Below are positions 8,565-16,510 of a stretch of DNA of 64,000 nt, in pieces. The stretch is from an uncultured Nitrospiraceae bacterium (GTDB lineage Bacteria; Nitrospirota; Thermodesulfovibrionia; Thermodesulfovibrionales; Dissulfurispiraceae), in assembly GCA_903822005.1 (NCBI GenBank), contig CAIJNL010000006.1, forward strand, positions 1 to 64,000. The letters are read 5' to 3'. The notes beneath the pieces are model-generated. The model made no database searches, was not told the origin of the DNA, and worked only from the letters and a program-made list of their open reading frames with translations. The position numbers were made by a program, and so were the translations under genes. Within the stretch, counting starts at the first letter, position 1. Each line of letters begins with the position of its first letter.

Positions 8565-9167
8565 ATGTCACGCAATTATGGCTTCATGAAAGTCCTGCTT
8601 ATATTTTCAATACTCGTCATGGCATGCTTTGCCAGTGCGGAGGAGGTCAATAAGTCAAAACTATACACGGCTTATAATATGTGGTATCAAAAGTCCAATA
8701 TGGATTGCGTCAATTATCAGATGGGCCCAATGCTTCCGGCAGGCACGGAGGTCCAGGATGCGCAGGTAGTCAGGCCTGTAAGCGAAAAATTCGGGAATTT
8801 GGTCCCTTACATCACTTTCACGGTTGTTGCTACAGGGAAAAAATTTGAGGTTGCCTATGAGCCGTCATTTCATCCGAAGAGAGCAGTGCTGGATTACTAT
8901 AATCTGATGTTTACTAAACAGACTTTCGATGAACTTACACAAGGCATGTCGGAAGTTGAAATAAAAGCGATTAAAGAAGGCGTTCTTCTGAGAGGGATGA
9001 GTAAAAAAGCTGTCATTGTTTCTGTTGGAGTGCCGCCTGATCACAAGACCCCTTCGCTGGAAGGCAATCAGTGGTATTTCTGGAAAACCCGCATTACGAA
9101 TAAACTGATATGCTTTAATTCCGAAGGAAAAACTGCGGATTGTGTCGATTCAAATTTATTATTGTAG
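8565..9167 (+). CDS. small exported protein with a BamE/SmpA-like C-terminal motif
   Basis: This 200-residue protein has a clear start (CTGGAGGATAAACT-ATG) and a signal peptide ending near FASAEE (about residue 26). The first half is not recognised. The second half contains a KEGVLLRGMSKKAVIVSVG segment followed by W-Y-F-W, which resembles the SmpA/OmlA (BamE-like) fold, in which a GMSKxxVxxxxGxP element precedes a Trp-Tyr strand. It has no lipobox, so it is probably periplasmic. It is a single-gene unit between a promoter at 8320 and a terminator at 9208. The function is unknown; an envelope role is inferred. Confidence 0.7.
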   Translation: MSRNYGFMKVLLIFSILVMACFASAEEVNKSKLYTAYNMWYQKSNMDCVNYQMGPMLPAGTEVQDAQVVRPVSEKFGNLVPYITFTVVATGKKFEVAYEPSFHPKRAVLDYYNLMFTKQTFDELTQGMSEVEIKAIKEGVLLRGMSKKAVIVSVGVPPDHKTPSLEGNQWYFWKTRITNKLICFNSEGKTADCVDSNLLL

Positions 9168-9207
9168 ATTTCAGGGCTGAAATATACATTGTTCCGTTCA
9201 TAGAAAT

Positions 9208-9251
9208 AGAGGCGGGGAACAGCATTCCCCGCCTCTAAATATTTCTTTTAC
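9208..9251 (+). terminator. rho-independent terminator after the exported protein gene
   Basis: A perfect 12-bp stem, AGAGGCGGGGAA (9208-9219) with its complement at 9225-9236, has the 5-base loop CAGCA and is followed by AAATATTTCTTTT. It may also stop the convergent minus-strand kinase operon. Confidence 0.88.
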
Positions 9252-9261
9252 AATAATGGGT

Positions 9262-9292
9262 AAATTGGTCGGGGCGACCCCGATTTGAACGG
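9262..9292. repeat. direct repeat of the tRNA-Pro 3' end (att-like site, left)
   Basis: Nineteen bases, AAATTGGTCGGGGCGACCC, are identical to 18960-18978. After one inserted C, the next 11 bases (GATTTGAACGG) match again. The repeat covers the CCA end, acceptor strand and T-arm of tRNA-Pro on the minus strand plus four bases beyond the tRNA. It lies at the outer end of a signalling-gene block whose other end is the intact tRNA, the arrangement left by site-specific integration into a tRNA 3' end. Confidence 0.7.
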
Positions 9293-9299
9293 ATCGCCC
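9266..9299 (-). pseudogene. tRNA-Pro 3' fragment
   Basis: Read on the minus strand, this is the T-arm, 3' acceptor strand, discriminator A and CCA of tRNA-Pro. It has one extra base in the T stem and diverges into unrelated sequence before the anticodon arm. It cannot encode a tRNA. Confidence 0.7.
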
Positions 9300-9329
9300 A
9301 CCACATAACTAATTGTTTTTATTTATTTA

Positions 9330-10622
9330 TTAGTTAGAAACAGGAATAGAAATAGTAAATGTCGTCCCCTTGCCGACAGCACTTTCTACTGTCAGCTCGC
9401 CCTTGTGCTTCTTTATGATATCGTAAGCAATGCTTAGTCCCAAACCCGTCCCCTTGCCAATTTCTTTGGTCGTAAAAAAAGGCTCGAAAATCTTCTTTTT
9501 GATTTCATCCGGCATGCCGCAACCAGTATCCGAAACGGAGACATAAACGTTCTCTTTATCCACCCAAGACCTGACTGTTATCTCTCCCTCCCTTTCAATG
9601 GCTTGCGCTGCATTGACGAACAGGTTCATGAATACCTGGTTCAGCTGTCCCGGTACGCATTTAACAAGGGGAATCTCAGCAAGCTCTTTATGGACAGTGG
9701 CCTTATATTTGATTTCATTATGGACGATGTTGAGTGTGCTTTCTATTCCTTTATTGATATCGGCCTCATGCCTTTCAGTCCCATCGGCATGGGAAAAGCT
9801 CTTGAGATCCTGAACTATCTTCTTTACCCTGTCTGTTCCATCCATGGATTCACTGATGAGCTGCTTGATATCAGTCATAATTAAATCAATTTTTAGCGAT
9901 TCCCGGTTTTCCCGCAAATGTTCAAGAAAATCATGAGGATTCTCCCGTGCGATAACTTCCTGTTGAAGGTCAAGATAGTAGATGAGTTTGCCTACATACT
10001 TGTCAAGGCTGTTGAGATTGCTCGAAATGAAACCGATAGGATTATTGATTTCATGTGCTATGCCGGCAGATAATTGCCCTATAGAGGCCATCTTTTCCTG
10101 CTGTACTATCTGTGCCTGGGCTCTCTTCAGTTCATCGAGCGCATTCTCCAATGAGCTATTTTGTTCAGTCAGAACAGACTGATTCTTCTCCAGAAAGTCT
10201 TTTGACTTTTTGATATCATCGAGCTTCATCAGTTCTATCAGGTTTCGAATGCGTAATATAAGCTCTGTCGGATCGACCGGTTTTGTAAGGAAATCATTTG
10301 CCCCGGCGTTGAGTGCCTGGAGTTTTATTTCGGGGTCACCATGAGCCGTAAGCATCACAACAGGAATATGCCTCGTTTCAGGTAACGTTTTCAACGCCAT
10401 GCATGTGTCAATTCCGTTCAGTCCCGGCATAAAGAAATCCAGCAGTATTATGTCGGGCGCACATTCTTTGGCAAGTTCAACCGCATTTATTCCGTCTGCT
10501 GCAGTATGAACGTCGTAGTCATATTGGACAAGAAGCCTTGCGAGATAATCCAACATGCTTTTTTCGTCATCGACAACAAGCACTTTCTCTTTTGTTACAA
10601 TCTCCGTTGCTTGCCCGTTCAT
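9330..10622 (-). CDS. response regulator-histidine kinase fusion (REC-HisKA-HATPase)
   Basis: This 430-residue soluble protein begins with a receiver domain (about 12-130) with VLVVDDEK and the phospho-acceptor Asp in [11 protein letters not shown] coiled coil follows (about 135-180), then a kinase core: [13 protein letters not shown] carries the phosphorylatable His, with an ATPase domain showing N, G1 (DTGCGMP) and G2 (GKGTGLGLS) boxes. The receiver-first order suggests that it relays phosphate from another kinase, probably within this cluster. It has no membrane segment. It is the last gene of a minus-strand run (10644 hybrid kinase, 12983 receiver, 13490 membrane kinase, 14964 binding protein). 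The start follows GAGAGGATAGATAAATC. Confidence 0.9.
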   Translation of the reverse strand: MNGQATEIVTKEKVLVVDDEKSMLDYLARLLVQYDYDVHTAADGINAVELAKECAPDIILLDFFMPGLNGIDTCMALKTLPETRHIPVVMLTAHGDPEIKLQALNAGANDFLTKPVDPTELILRIRNLIELMKLDDIKKSKDFLEKNQSVLTEQNSSLENALDELKRAQAQIVQQEKMASIGQLSAGIAHEINNPIGFISSNLNSLDKYVGKLIYYLDLQQEVIARENPHDFLEHLRENRESLKIDLIMTDIKQLISESMDGTDRVKKIVQDLKSFSHADGTERHEADINKGIESTLNIVHNEIKYKATVHKELAEIPLVKCVPGQLNQVFMNLFVNAAQAIEREGEITVRSWVDKENVYVSVSDTGCGMPDEIKKKIFEPFFTTKEIGKGTGLGLSIAYDIIKKHKGELTVESAVGKGTTFTISIPVSN

Positions 10623-10643
10623 GATTTATCTATCCTCTCCGTG

Positions 10644-12962
10644 TTACTTTGCCTGATCAAGCACTCTTCTTACCGTCTCCAATAGCGCATGCGGAGAAGT
10701 TGGCTTGATGATCAGTATCTCAGTATTTTCGAGTGTTACTTTTTGGTCTATAAGCTCGCGTGAGTAACCGCTTTCAAAAATAACCTTGATGTCCGGCCGT
10801 ATCTTCAGTATTTCATTATAGGCCTCTAAGCCATTCATCCCAGGCATAAGAATATCGAACAGGAGAAGATGAATTTTGTCCTTGTTGTCAACAAACTTTT
10901 TCACAGCATCCTCACCGTCAACCGCCTCGATGACGGTATAGCCAAACTGAGTCAGTATGACTCGGTTGAGTTTTCTAAGATTCCTGTCATCCTCAGCAAG
11001 GAGTATCGTTTCCGTCCCATACGCGAGAACTGCAGGCAGACGTTCTTCGACAATTTCCTTTACTGTTCCTTTGATAAACGGCAGATATAGTTTAATCGTG
11101 GTACCCTTGCCGAGTTCGCTGTCCACGCCGATATAGCCATTGTGTTGGCTGATTATGCCGTACACAACAGCCATCCCAAGACCTGTGCCTTTCCCGGGGT
11201 CTTTGGTCGTGTAGAAAGGCTCGAAGATTCGTTGCCGCGTCTCTTCGGTCATCCCGATACCAGTATCCGATACGGTAATCAATGCGAAAGTTCCCGTAAT
11301 CTTGACCCCGTCGACACTGATAAAATCTCTGTCCAGGTCAACCAGTCCGGTCGTAATGGTAAAAACACCGCCATGTGGCATGGCATCCCGCGCATTTGTG
11401 CCAAAATTCATCAGCACCTGTCCAAGTTGATTTCTGTCGGCAAGAACCATTATCGAGTCCTCATTAAGCACTGTTTTGCAATCTATATCCTCCCCTATGA
11501 TCCTGAAGAGGAATTTTTCCACTGTCCTTATTATGTCGTTCAGATCAACCGGCTTGCATTCGCTCTTCTGCTTCCTGCTGAAGAGGAGAAGGTCTTTTAT
11601 GAGGTTTACAGCCCGATCAGCGCCTTCGACCATACTTTCAATATTCATGCGTAACGGATCATCTTTCTGCATCTTCATGAGGGTAAGATGTCCATAGCCG
11701 ATAATGGCAGAAAGGACATTGTTGAAATCGTGAGAAATCCCGCCCGCCAGTTGGCCGATCGCCTCCATCTTCTGTGCCTGACGCATCTGATCCTCAAGAC
11801 TCCTGTGCTCAGTAACATCGCGAATAACCTCAATAACACTGTTTACGTTTCCGGATTCATCAAGAATGGGCACTGCCCTTAGCTCAAGTATTTTGTTATT
11901 TGAAGTCGTTAAAGTCCCAATTTCAAGATGGCGGGAATCGAAACACCTGAGCACGGGGCACTCGGGGCATTGAGTTTTAAGGCCCCATAGTGATTCGTGA
12001 CAACACCTTGCGTTCAACATCTCTTGTTCAGCAGATCCTGTCAGTATTGCCATGGCCTTATTCGCCCAAATGATTCTGAGTTCCGGAGTCAAGTGAATGA
12101 TGCTGTCAGGGATGTTGTCCAGCAATGTCTGAAACTCATTCGAAAGCTTTCTGTATTTCTCCTCCCGGACTTGCAATGAGATCTCGGCCTTTTTGCGATC
12201 GCGGATGTCACGTATGATGGCCCAATAGCTGGAAGGATGTCCGGCATTATCCTTGAGCAAAACTGTACGGATTTCTATTGGTACTGGGGTCCCGTCTTTC
12301 CGCAAATACTCCTTCTCGTACAGATCGGAATATCCGCGTGATAGAACAAGTTCGAGATTTCTGGCCGTCAAGTCATGCCATCGTTCGGGAGTGATATCCA
12401 TGTAGGTCAGGCGGTGCAACTCCTCCTCCGTATAACCGAGAAGGTTCCGCAATGCTGTATTCGACTCGATTATGCGTCCGGTCGTGTCAGCAGCGCCGAA
12501 AGCGTCCATCATGTTTTCGTAAAGTTGCCGGTATTTGGCTTCGGATGCCCGCAGTGCCTCTTCCGATTGTTTAAGTTTGCTCCGCTCCTCACGTTCATGC
12601 AATGCCTTTTTAACTGAAGGTACCAGTCTCGCAAGCCGGTCTTTCAGTACATAATCATTAGCCCCCATCTTGAAGGTTTCAACCGCCAATTCGTCCCCTA
12701 TCGTTCCGGTGACCATGATAAAAGGAAGATCTTTATACTTTTGCCGCGTTATGGCGAGTGAAGCAAGACCGTTGAAAGAGGGCAGTTTGTAGTCCGCAAG
12801 TATAATATCTGGAAGAAAAGCATCAATTTCCCGGACGAAATCAGCTTCAGTGTCGACGCGCTTCAAGGTGAATGTTATCCCGCCTTTTCTGAGTTCGCGC
12901 TCAATAAGAGCTGCGTCGCTGATCTGATCCTCGAGTATAAGTATGCGTAAATCTTTTTCCAT
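10644..12962 (-). CDS. hybrid sensor kinase (REC-PAS-PAS-HisKA-HATPase-REC)
   Basis: This 772-residue soluble protein starts with an N-terminal receiver (about 5-120, Asp in IILADYKLPSFNG) and a first PAS (about 140-260). A second PAS (about 285-390) contains clustered cysteines in ARCCHESLWGLKTQCPECPV. Then come HisKA with GGISHDFNNVLSAIIGYG, an ATPase domain (NARDAMP, DTGIGM, GKGTGLGMA) and a C-terminal receiver (about 650-772, LLFDILMPGMNG). Two receivers flanking a kinase point to a multistep phosphorelay. The C-terminal receiver has IIKPTSP where KP is the conserved Lys-Pro. The Cys-rich PAS may bind a metal or sense redox (inference). It lies 21 bases upstream of the REC-kinase gene and 20 bases after the stand-alone receiver gene. 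Confidence 0.9.
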   Translation of the reverse strand: MEKDLRILILEDQISDAALIERELRKGGITFTLKRVDTEADFVREIDAFLPDIILADYKLPSFNGLASLAITRQKYKDLPFIMVTGTIGDELAVETFKMGANDYVLKDRLARLVPSVKKALHEREERSKLKQSEEALRASEAKYRQLYENMMDAFGAADTTGRIIESNTALRNLLGYTEEELHRLTYMDITPERWHDLTARNLELVLSRGYSDLYEKEYLRKDGTPVPIEIRTVLLKDNAGHPSSYWAIIRDIRDRKKAEISLQVREEKYRKLSNEFQTLLDNIPDSIIHLTPELRIIWANKAMAILTGSAEQEMLNARCCHESLWGLKTQCPECPVLRCFDSRHLEIGTLTTSNNKILELRAVPILDESGNVNSVIEVIRDVTEHRSLEDQMRQAQKMEAIGQLAGGISHDFNNVLSAIIGYGHLTLMKMQKDDPLRMNIESMVEGADRAVNLIKDLLLFSRKQKSECKPVDLNDIIRTVEKFLFRIIGEDIDCKTVLNEDSIMVLADRNQLGQVLMNFGTNARDAMPHGGVFTITTGLVDLDRDFISVDGVKITGTFALITVSDTGIGMTEETRQRIFEPFYTTKDPGKGTGLGMAVVYGIISQHNGYIGVDSELGKGTTIKLYLPFIKGTVKEIVEERLPAVLAYGTETILLAEDDRNLRKLNRVILTQFGYTVIEAVDGEDAVKKFVDNKDKIHLLLFDILMPGMNGLEAYNEILKIRPDIKVIFESGYSRELIDQKVTLENTEILIIKPTSPHALLETVRRVLDQAK

Positions 12963-12982
12963 ATAACCCTCTTGGGACTTCC

Positions 12983-13423
12983 TTATAGCGGTGGTTGGTT
13001 AAACAGCGTCCAATAATAGCCCACTGTAGACACCGCTTTCGAAAAGTTTTCAAAATCAATCGGTTTGGTAATATAACTGTTTACCCCGAGCTTATAGCTC
13101 TCGATCAGATCCTGCTCTTCCTTCGAAGACGACAAAACAACAACAGGGACCAGTTTGGTGCGCTCGTCTGACTTGATCCTGCGAAGAACCTCCATGCCCG
13201 ATACTTTTGGCAGCTGCAGATCAAGGAGTATTACTTTTGGAGTGAAATTAATTGCACGGTCAGCATATTTGCCATGGGCAAATATAAAATCCAGTGCGTC
13301 CTGGCCGTCTTTTGACACATGCACGCTATTTGTTATGTTATTTTTTTTAAAGGCCCTAAGTGTGAGTTCTACGTCTGTCGGATTGTCCTCAACTAACAGT
13401 ATCTCGACCACCTTTTCATTCAT
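12983..13423 (-). CDS. stand-alone response regulator (Rcp1-like receiver)
   Basis: This 146-residue single receiver domain has [15 protein letters not shown] at the N-terminus, the phospho-acceptor Asp68 in [12 protein letters not shown] and the Lys in SYITKPIDF. The acidic VEDNPTDxELT start and the extended loop around 45-60 are typical of Rcp1-type regulators paired with phytochrome-like kinases. It has no output domain, so it probably shuttles phosphate between the kinases on either side. The start is clear (CAGGAGGATGAT-ATG). Confidence 0.92.
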   Translation of the reverse strand: MNEKVVEILLVEDNPTDVELTLRAFKKNNITNSVHVSKDGQDALDFIFAHGKYADRAINFTPKVILLDLQLPKVSGMEVLRRIKSDERTKLVPVVVLSSSKEEQDLIESYKLGVNSYITKPIDFENFSKAVSTVGYYWTLFNQPPL

Positions 13424-13489
13424 ATCATCCTCCTGTTGAGCCGTAAAGAAAAGACATCAGCTGCAATGTTTAACATAGTTAATGTGGTT

Positions 13490-14953
13490 CTATTCAGCAT
13501 TCCTGCTTTTCGGCAGCGTAAAATAAAAAATTGCTCCCTCATTAACTATTCCCTCTGCCCACATACGGCCTCCATGCCGGTGAATAATACGCTGAGAAAG
13601 CGCAAGACCGACGCCTGTTCCTTCAAATTGGTCCTGACTATGCAAACGCTGGAACACGCCGAACAGGTTATCAGCAAACTGCATGTCGAATCCCACCCCG
13701 TGGTCCTTGACATAATAAATATTTTCATGCTCTTCAGGACTGCATCCGATTTCAATGTCGATAGAGTCTTTGGGTTCAGAAAATTTAATGGCATTGGATA
13801 AGAGATTAATAATGACCTGGGTTATCAAGACCGGATCACCAATAGCGGCGAGCATCGGCTTAATGTCTAAATGGAAAACCCTTTCCGAAACAGTGTATAT
13901 AAAGTTTTGCGCCGCCGAATTAAAAAGGACATGCATGTCTATCTCCTGCTTTTTTAGCTCTTGACGTCCAATACGGGAGAAGGCCAAAAGGTCGTCAATT
14001 AAATGCCCCATCTTCTTTGCATTGTCGTTTATAACATTCAACAGTCTTTTACCCTCATCATCAAGTTTGTCAGCATAATCTTCTATCACGGCTGCTGAAA
14101 AGCCATTTATAGCACGCAATGGCGTTCGCAGATCGTGGGATACAGAGTAGCTGAATGCCTCAAGTTCTCTGTTTGCCGACTCGCGATACCCGATCTCCTG
14201 CTCCAATGCTGCATATGAATTTTGTAATTGGGCCGCCATGTCATTTGTTTGTCGTGCCAAAATCGAGAGTTCATCGTCGCCTGATACAGCAATGCGATAA
14301 CCAAGATTGCCGGCCCCTATGATAGTGGTCCCTTCACTTATCATCTTGACACGTTTCCCCAACAAGTTGCCGATGGAGACGGAATTGTAAATATTAGATA
14401 TGACCATGAGAGAGATGAAACATAGCAGTAAAAGAACCAATGCTTCGCGCACATTCGTAGCGGTGAGCTCGGCTGAATCATTCAGTCTGGCGATCTTGCC
14501 GTTGAGGTCGTACGCTTTAAGTATTAATTGTCCGATCAGTCTCTGCTCCCCTTCAGGAGATGCGATACTTCCTCTTCGCAAATTACTGTCTTTAGCACGA
14601 ATATTTACTATCCGTGAGAATATTGTATTCGTAATATCAAAGCTCTTTTGTATCTCTTCACACAGCGCTTTATCAGACGTTTTTGTGAAGTTATGCAGTG
14701 CGCGCGTCAATAAGTTATCGACGGTTTTCGTTTTTGAAATGAACTGTGCCCTCGCTCGTTCCACATTAGTCATCAGATACTCGTCCCTGAACATTATCCT
14801 TTCAAGCGCATTTTTCCTTATATCGGCTGCCAGATCTTCGTTCTCTTCCGCCTTGATCATCATGCGATATATCCAGACAAGAACAATCAATAAAATAATA
14901 ATTACAGATAACGAGATCAGATAATTGAGCTTTAGTCTTGTCTCGATCTTCAT
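13490..14953 (-). CDS. membrane sensor histidine kinase (CHASE3-like, HAMP, HisKA, HATPase)
   Basis: This 487-residue protein has TM1 at about 10-30, a helical extracytoplasmic region of about 130 residues and TM2 at about 170-190. A HAMP linker and coil follow, then a phytochrome-type kinase core with SVSHDLRTPLRAINGFSAAV (His in HDLRTP), a FSRIGRQEL segment, and ATPase boxes LLSNAIKFS, KDHGVGFD and GTGVGLALS. The helical sensor resembles CHASE3-type domains, but I cannot be sure from sequence alone. It starts 10 bases after the stop of the binding-protein gene and precedes the Rcp1-like receiver. The kinase is therefore probably informed by the adjacent binding protein and signals to the receiver (inference). 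Confidence 0.88.
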   Translation of the reverse strand: MKIETRLKLNYLISLSVIIILLIVLVWIYRMMIKAEENEDLAADIRKNALERIMFRDEYLMTNVERARAQFISKTKTVDNLLTRALHNFTKTSDKALCEEIQKSFDITNTIFSRIVNIRAKDSNLRRGSIASPEGEQRLIGQLILKAYDLNGKIARLNDSAELTATNVREALVLLLLCFISLMVISNIYNSVSIGNLLGKRVKMISEGTTIIGAGNLGYRIAVSGDDELSILARQTNDMAAQLQNSYAALEQEIGYRESANRELEAFSYSVSHDLRTPLRAINGFSAAVIEDYADKLDDEGKRLLNVINDNAKKMGHLIDDLLAFSRIGRQELKKQEIDMHVLFNSAAQNFIYTVSERVFHLDIKPMLAAIGDPVLITQVIINLLSNAIKFSEPKDSIDIEIGCSPEEHENIYYVKDHGVGFDMQFADNLFGVFQRLHSQDQFEGTGVGLALSQRIIHRHGGRMWAEGIVNEGAIFYFTLPKSRNAE

Positions 14954-14963
14954 TCTTCACGTA

Positions 14964-16034
14964 CTATCGTATTAATCTGACTGCATCCGATTTAACAGAT
15001 TTAAGAGCGTCGGTATAAATAAAGTCAATGAAATTTGGTATGGTCCTGGCTCTTGTTAACTTATTTTTTATTGCCCACTTTGCCTGGTCTTCAAGACTGA
15101 CCAGCAAGGTTTGGTCCAGAATTACTTTGTAGTCAAATAGGTTAAATATCTGGTCCACTGAAGTCCTATCCATTTTGATGAACTCGGACACAAGACGCCG
15201 CGATTCTTCCGGATTTTCATTGATGAACTTTTCTGCTCTGACAAGGGCCCGCAAAACTTTCTTTACTGCCTCAGGATGATGCTTTACAAATTCCTGCGAT
15301 GCCGTAAGACACAAGGGTTCATGAAAAATGGCTTCATCGTAAAAGGTGATGCCTTTATTCCCCAGCCTGTTTTCCACTTGTTGTATAAAGGGAACCCAGG
15401 TTGAGACAGCATCGACTCTTCCTTTTATAATCGCATCCGCCATCTCTCCGAGCGTCATATTGACGATTTTGACCTCATTTCTGCTTATTCCGTGCGTGGT
15501 AAGAAAGGAATCCATAAAGAAATCATTTGCTGTACCCAACGACACCCCTATTTTCTTGCCTTTGAGATCATACGGTGTAGCTATTCCCCTGTCTTTTCTG
15601 GCAACAATCGCCTCACTCCTGCTTGAGGACGCAATTTGGGCAATAATGTAGATTTTTTTTCCGCCTGTGATGGCAAACATTACTGGAGTATCTGCCTGGG
15701 TCGCCATGTCCGCTTTACCTTCCAGAAGCGCATCAAGGGCTAATTTTCCAAAAGGAAAGGGATTTGCTTTTACTTCCAGTCCCTCCGCCGAAAGAAAACC
15801 TTTTAAAAAGGCAATGTGAAAAACAGTAGTATGCGGCAACGTTGAGTACGCAATGGTAATCTTTTCCGGCGGCCCGGTCTGCGTTTGCGGTTGGTTGCAG
15901 CCAGTGGAAAATGCTGACAAGAACACAATAAGAGGAAAAAAGGCAATTGCGCGTTTTACTCCTGGGGGACAGCGACCGGATAATACAGACACAAGCAACG
16001 AGAATGCCATGGATGGAACATTTGTACACCACAT
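14964..16034 (-). CDS. NMT1/SsuA-type ABC substrate-binding lipoprotein without transporter genes
   Basis: This 356-residue periplasmic binding protein of the NrtA/SsuA/TauA/ThiY class has YSTLPHTTVFHIAFLKGFL, LLEGKADMATQADTP, a DLKGKKIGVSLG segment and a WAIKN element near the C-terminus. The start with AAAGGAGA six bases before ATG gives an unusual N-terminus with two hydrophobic stretches (about 8-19 and 31-44) before an AFSTGC lipobox-like site. A start at codon 10 is possible. No permease or ATPase gene is adjacent; instead a sensor kinase, a receiver and two hybrid kinases follow at close spacing. The protein probably works as a ligand sensor for the phosphorelay rather than in uptake (inference). 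Confidence 0.82.
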   Translation of the reverse strand: MWCTNVPSMAFSLLVSVLSGRCPPGVKRAIAFFPLIVFLSAFSTGCNQPQTQTGPPEKITIAYSTLPHTTVFHIAFLKGFLSAEGLEVKANPFPFGKLALDALLEGKADMATQADTPVMFAITGGKKIYIIAQIASSSRSEAIVARKDRGIATPYDLKGKKIGVSLGTANDFFMDSFLTTHGISRNEVKIVNMTLGEMADAIIKGRVDAVSTWVPFIQQVENRLGNKGITFYDEAIFHEPLCLTASQEFVKHHPEAVKKVLRALVRAEKFINENPEESRRLVSEFIKMDRTSVDQIFNLFDYKVILDQTLLVSLEDQAKWAIKNKLTRARTIPNFIDFIYTDALKSVKSDAVRLIR

Positions 16035-16510
16035 AACCAGTCTCCTTTGAAGTCCATATCACTAAAGCTGATTGATAAACAGACGGCTGATCACCGGAAT
16101 AAATTAAATATATCTATCCTCCCGTATGTATATTTGGCCAAAATTGAGGCAAGGCCTTGCCCTAAACACGCTGAGTCAGCGTAGGTCTCCCTTTGCTTGT
16201 TCGCTCTGATTATTGCAGCCCACCCTGCGTTACCTGTCATCGTGTTTGCAGTTTATCAATATATTGACCTTTCCCCTAAAACCGTCCCGGCCAAAAAAGG
16301 GAGGAATTCTAGCTTCTAGATTACCCAATAATGCCTGGTCCAGAGAGTTCGAACACATAGTCAACCCGAGTATTATGTAAATACTTTTCATTCGTAATTC
16401 AGCTTCCTCTTGCTGTTGCGATATTACATAATATCTATATTATTTTTTTACTTATATCACTGCCTTTTTCTATGGCATGAATCATTTTGTCCTCTGCTTG
16501 ACACAAGGAA
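16035..16510. other. intergenic region with two adjacent palindromes
   Basis: No gene is seen in these 476 bases. Two short perfect inverted repeats lie side by side: GGCAAGGCCTTGCC (16148-16161) and ACGCTGA-G-TCAGCGT (16168-16182). They are upstream of the binding-protein gene and could be operators. The rest is AT-rich without recognisable signals. Confidence 0.5.
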
